Source: an uncultured Bacteroides sp. (GTDB lineage: Bacteria; Bacteroidota; Bacteroidia; Bacteroidales; Bacteroidaceae). Taken from it: 28,306 nucleotides of DNA. Position 1 is the stretch's first letter; each line of letters starts with the position of its first letter. Below, in pieces: positions 24,695 through 28,306 of the stretch. A program made the position numbers and the translations under genes. The notes under the pieces are model-generated. The model did not search any database. It worked only from the letters and a program-made list of their open reading frames with translations, and was not told where the DNA came from. The stretch lies in the NCBI GenBank assembly GCA_900544075.1, contig UQTJ01000039.1, positions 1 to 28,306 on the forward strand, read 5' to 3'.

Positions 24695-24890
24695 ATGTGC
24701 CGTCATTTTCAGTCTTTTTTGTCTGCTTGTTCGAAATCCATTCAAATACTGTTAGAATACCGTTTAAATGGTATTTAAATATAACAAAGCACATATTGCC
24801 CCTTCGCAGTGTGAAAGACGTGAAAGTGATTTGTACTATAATCTGAAATAATCTTACATTTAATTATTTTTCATTTTGGAATAAAAAGAG

Positions 24891-24898
24891 TATTTTTG
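24891..24898 (+). promoter_or_regulatory. -7 box of the PLD-helicase gene
   Basis: TATTTTTG, 39 bp upstream of the ATG. The position 20 bp further upstream reads TTTT instead of TTTG. Confidence 0.55.
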
Positions 24899-24937
24899 TT
24901 GATGATAGAAACTTGATGTAACTACCAAGTAATAATT

Positions 24938-27900
24938 ATGGGAACAAATTTCTTTACGAACGAAAAAGAAAATACTCTCCTTGAAAAGATAGAAGGAGTT
25001 TTCAAATATAAGAAAGTGCATTTTTTCGATGCACTTGTGGGATATTTCAGGGCTTCAGGATATTTCAGAATCCGGAAGTTCATCCAGCAAACACCCCATA
25101 TTAGAATCTTAGTAGGTATTAATATAGACAAACTTACTTACCAAGCAAACCAGCAAGGATTACTTTTCAACCCTAACAGCGAACAGTCGCAAGAAGAATT
25201 CTTCAACGATGTAAAGAAAAATATCCAGGAGGCTAAGTATGACAAGGAAGTTGAAGAAGGAATGTATCAGTTCATAGAAGATATAATGTCCGGCAGAATA
25301 GAAATACGCATACACCCCAAGCAAAACATACATGCAAAAATCTATATCTTCCGCGAAGAAGAATATCATCCACATGGCTATGGTTCAGTAATAACCGGTT
25401 CAAGCAATCTCACAGAAGCGGGATTGGAAAAGAATTTCGAATTCAATGTAGAGTTGAGATACGATGATGACATACTTTATGCCACAGAAACATTTGAAAG
25501 GCTATGGGCTGAATCTGTTGAAATTGACACCAGTCATATTGAAAAAATCAAGACAGGCTCATATCTTAACCCCTACTTTACTCCATACGACGTTTATCTG
25601 AAATTCCTTTTGGAATACTTCGGCAAGAGTATAGATTTCGACCCTAATTCAGTATCAGACTTACCGAAAGGATATAAAAAACTGTCATACCAAATTGATG
25701 CCGTGAATGACGGATATTCAAAAATGATGAAACACAACGGTTTTTTCCTTTCCGATGTCGTCGGATTGGGTAAAACCATTGTGTCCGCACTTATAGCAAA
25801 GAGGTTTTTCTTTAATAACGGATTTCCTGCCCACCGTTCGCATACATTGATAATAGTTCCGCCAGCCCTAAAAGACGGATGGGAAAGGACTATGGAAGAG
25901 TTTAAGCTTGACAACTATACAATTGTCACCAATGGCAGCCTTCATAAGCTGAAAGACCCTGCCATATACGACCTCATAATAGTGGACGAAGCACATAAAT
26001 TCAGAAGTGATACAGCATCCATGTATAATGAGTTGCAAAAGCTTTGCAAAACAAAAACCGTTTACGACGACGGAACGCTTCATGACAAAAAGGTAATACT
26101 TGTTTCAGCCACTCCACTTAACAATCGTCCGGAGGATATAGCCAATCTGGTATATTTGTTTCAGGATTCCAAAGACAGCACTTTGGAAGAGGGAAACTTG
26201 CAACGTTTTTTCCGTGAGCAGATTGATAAATACAAGAAATTAAAAGATAAAAAGAATATAGAACATATTTCCAAAGAAATAAAGGCTATTTACGAAAAAA
26301 TCCGAATCAAGGTTGTTGAGCCATTGACAGTCAGACGTACACGCACAGACCTGATGGAGAACGAAGCATACCGTAAAGATTTGGAAAAACAGAAAGTACA
26401 TTTTCCTGATGTAAAGCCTCCTCATAAGATTTACTATCAGTTGGATGCTGAATTAGAAGCATTGTATGATAAAACAATCAAATATTTAGGTGGTAAAGAA
26501 GGTAATGTATTGAAATATTATCGTTATCAGGCCATTAAATATTTGGTTCCGAAAAAGAAAGCCAAGTATAAAAAAGCTGATATGATATCTATTCAATTGG
26601 CAGGTATTATGAAAACATTGCTGGTCAAACGAATAGACAGTAGTTTCTATGCTTTCAAACAATCCTTAAAGAGATACTGTCAGGCAAACAGGGTTATGCT
26701 TGATATGTTCGATAAAGGAGTGATATATATAGCACCAAATCTGAATGTGAACGAACTTCTGATAGAGGGTAAGGAAGAAGAGTTGATTAGGCAGATAGAA
26801 GAAGCTAAAAAAACTGACCCTACAATAGAAATCTGCACTCCTGATGATTTCATTTCAGGTTTCAGAGAAGGCTTGGAGCACGACGGAGAAATATTGCAGG
26901 AACTTGTCGATGAATGGGATAAGATAACTTATGACCCGAAACTCGATGTTTTCATAAACGAATATCTTAAAAACAAGCTGTTCGACAAGTCTATAAACCA
27001 TGAAGGTAAACTTGTAATATTCTCCGAAAGCAAAGAAACAACCAAATATTTGTCCGATACATTAAAAGCACACGGATTCGACCGCATACTGACAGTGCAA
27101 AGCGACAACAGGAACGACAAAATGCCGGTACTTGAGGCAAATTTCGATGCCAACTACAAAGGAGAGAAAAAGAACGATTATAACATAGTAATCTCTACCG
27201 AAGTATTGGCCGAAGGAGTAAATCTGCACAGGGCAAATGTTATTGTCAACTACGACACACCTTGGAACTCCACCAGACTGATGCAGCGAATAGGCCGTGT
27301 AAACCGTATCGGAAGTACGGCAAACGAAGTACATATATTCAATTTCTTCCCGACTTCAAAAGTCAACAACGACATAGAACTGGAAAAGAAAGCCAAAATG
27401 AAACTGTTTGCCTTTCATGCCGCTTTGGGTGAAGACAGTCAAATCTATTCCACAGACGAAAATCCGGAAAGTTTCGGACTGTTCGACAAAAGTGTTGATG
27501 AAGAAAGAGACGAAAAGCTTCGTTATCTGATGTGGCTCAGAAAGATGAAAGAAGAAAATCCGGATTATATAAAGAAAATAAGCAAAATGCCTTTAAAAGC
27601 ACGTGTAGGAAGAAGAAACGACCTCATGCCAATGAGTACCATTACTTTTATCCGCAACAAGCGCAGAGATGCCTTTAGCCTCATCCGTGAAGACGGAAGC
27701 CTTGAAGAGCTGACTTTCATTGAAGCAGCAAAAGCATTTGAAGCAAAAACGGAAGAAATGTCTATTCCTCTGCATGACAGGCATCATGAGCAAGTGGCAA
27801 AAGCTATAGAAGCATTTTCCGCAGATGAAGAAGCATCCAAGGCTACTACAAAAAAGGTAAACCTTAGTCAGGGACCCAACGAGAAAAAAGCAATTGCATA

Positions 27901-28207
27901 TCTGGATGCTTTTATCACGGCACCCAATATCACTGACGAGGAAGTATCATTAATAAAGAAAGCCAAATGTGCTATAACAACAGGCAAATTCCAACAGTTG
28001 CAAAGAGATATAAATAAGCTACAGAATGCGACAAAGAAGAATCCGGTAAAATTGGTGATACTTATAGAACAGTTAATGAAAATAATAACCTCATATCCGC
28101 TTGAACATATTGAGTCTGAATATACACGGTCTCAACCAATTAAAAGCGAAAAGAGGGTTAAAGACGAAATACCGGAAATAATTATTTCCGAGAGTTTTTC
28201 AATATAA
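24938..28207 (+). CDS. phospholipase D-like nuclease / SNF2 helicase fusion
   Basis: Large cytosolic DNA-acting protein, 1089 residues. The N-terminal domain (about 1-200) carries one PLD half-site: H132-x-K134 (IHAKIY), then GSSN at 154-157, as in dimeric PLD nucleases of restriction enzymes. The superfamily 2 helicase follows: Walker A VVGLGKT at 274-280, DEAH at 350-353, SATPLNN at 390-396, and motif VI QRIGRVNRIG at 783-792. A long insertion (about 410-670) separates the two RecA lobes, and a charged tail runs to the end. Related PLD-helicase proteins occur in restriction or phage-defence loci in Bacteroidota, often beside a methyltransferase. None is visible here before the window ends. 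Confidence 0.9.
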   Translation: MGTNFFTNEKENTLLEKIEGVFKYKKVHFFDALVGYFRASGYFRIRKFIQQTPHIRILVGINIDKLTYQANQQGLLFNPNSEQSQEEFFNDVKKNIQEAKYDKEVEEGMYQFIEDIMSGRIEIRIHPKQNIHAKIYIFREEEYHPHGYGSVITGSSNLTEAGLEKNFEFNVELRYDDDILYATETFERLWAESVEIDTSHIEKIKTGSYLNPYFTPYDVYLKFLLEYFGKSIDFDPNSVSDLPKGYKKLSYQIDAVNDGYSKMMKHNGFFLSDVVGLGKTIVSALIAKRFFFNNGFPAHRSHTLIIVPPALKDGWERTMEEFKLDNYTIVTNGSLHKLKDPAIYDLIIVDEAHKFRSDTASMYNELQKLCKTKTVYDDGTLHDKKVILVSATPLNNRPEDIANLVYLFQDSKDSTLEEGNLQRFFREQIDKYKKLKDKKNIEHISKEIKAIYEKIRIKVVEPLTVRRTRTDLMENEAYRKDLEKQKVHFPDVKPPHKIYYQLDAELEALYDKTIKYLGGKEGNVLKYYRYQAIKYLVPKKKAKYKKADMISIQLAGIMKTLLVKRIDSSFYAFKQSLKRYCQANRVMLDMFDKGVIYIAPNLNVNELLIEGKEEELIRQIEEAKKTDPTIEICTPDDFISGFREGLEHDGEILQELVDEWDKITYDPKLDVFINEYLKNKLFDKSINHEGKLVIFSESKETTKYLSDTLKAHGFDRILTVQSDNRNDKMPVLEANFDANYKGEKKNDYNIVISTEVLAEGVNLHRANVIVNYDTPWNSTRLMQRIGRVNRIGSTANEVHIFNFFPTSKVNNDIELEKKAKMKLFAFHAALGEDSQIYSTDENPESFGLFDKSVDEERDEKLRYLMWLRKMKEENPDYIKKISKMPLKARVGRRNDLMPMSTITFIRNKRRDAFSLIREDGSLEELTFIEAAKAFEAKTEEMSIPLHDRHHEQVAKAIEAFSADEEASKATTKKVNLSQGPNEKKAIAYLDAFITAPNITDEEVSLIKKAKCAITTGKFQQLQRDINKLQNATKKNPVKLVILIEQLMKIITSYPLEHIESEYTRSQPIKSEKRVKDEIPEIIISESFSI

Positions 28208-28230
28208 AATTAAAATAACATACAGATACG

Positions 28231-28278
28231 ATGAATAAAGCAACACTTAAATACTCAAGTTTCGGATTTAGATATTAA
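28231..28278 (+). CDS. very short ORF downstream of the helicase
   Basis: A 15-codon frame starting 23 bp after the helicase stop (MNKATLKYSSFGFRY). The spacing and the AT-rich leader look like a gene start, but it stops at once. It could be a leader peptide, a frame-shifted start of a longer gene beyond the window, or nothing. No other feature is seen between 28208 and the end. Confidence 0.15.
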   Translation: MNKATLKYSSFGFRY

Positions 28279-28306
28279 GAAGTGAATTTGCACAAAAAAA
28301 GGCTTT

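Noticed and set aside
24576..24794. 72-codon minus-strand ORF across the 22-bp array
   Set aside because: The array period is not a multiple of three and the peptide has no domain-like features.

Overview
The window looks like a chromosomal segment of a member of the order Bacteroidales (Bacteroides/Phocaeicola/Prevotella-like). The evidence is repeated use of the Bacteroidota promoter (-7 box TAnnTTTG, several with a -33 TTTG about 20 bp upstream), almost no Shine-Dalgarno sequences, moderately AT-rich DNA, and Bacteroidales-typical genes: a DUF4834-like small protein, an ExbB-membrane protein-ExbD-ExbD operon, an M64 peptidase and a TGS-domain nucleoside kinase. The species cannot be named from sequence alone.

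Layout. 1-3.6 kb: a Na/Pi cotransporter (-) divergent from a nucleoside kinase (+). 3.6-3.8 kb: two tandem initiator tRNA genes (-) with a strong promoter. 3.9-5.6 kb: phosphatidylethanolamine operon psd-pssA-DUF4834-like (-). 5.8-8.5 kb: pfkA, and the overlapping pair cmk-ispH (-). 8.6-11.2 kb: tonB, then a polyprenyl synthetase and a TatD nuclease translationally coupled (+). 11.3-13.9 kb: tRNA-Ser(GGA) followed by the exbB/hypothetical/exbD/exbD energy-transduction operon (+). 13.9-15.7 kb: M64 metallopeptidase and GNAT acetyltransferase (-). 15.9-19.2 kb: an Lrp/AsnC regulator (+), thyA-folA (-) and an RsmF-type rRNA methyltransferase (+). 19.2-21.4 kb: type IA topoisomerase (-), overlapping the methyltransferase tail to tail.

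The last 7 kb is different in character. From 21.4 to 24.9 kb it is AT-rich with long non-coding gaps. It holds a DUF5036-like lipoprotein, a strongly self-complementary region that looks like a rod-shaped small RNA with its own promoter box (6S-like candidate), and an AAA_14/DUF4143 ATPase. A 33-bp-period degenerate repeat lies on both sides of these, with a 48-bp exact match 2,961 bp apart. A separate 22-bp-period array with inverted ends follows. The window closes with a 1089-residue PLD-nuclease/SNF2-helicase fusion of the sort found in phage-defence or restriction loci; its partners, if any, lie beyond the right edge.

The first 21 kb is ordinary core metabolism: membrane lipid synthesis, isoprenoids, glycolysis, thymidylate/folate, envelope energy transduction and RNA/DNA maintenance. 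The best candidates for something undescribed are the rod-like RNA at about 22.6-22.88 kb and the repeat-flanked ATPase block next to the helicase.
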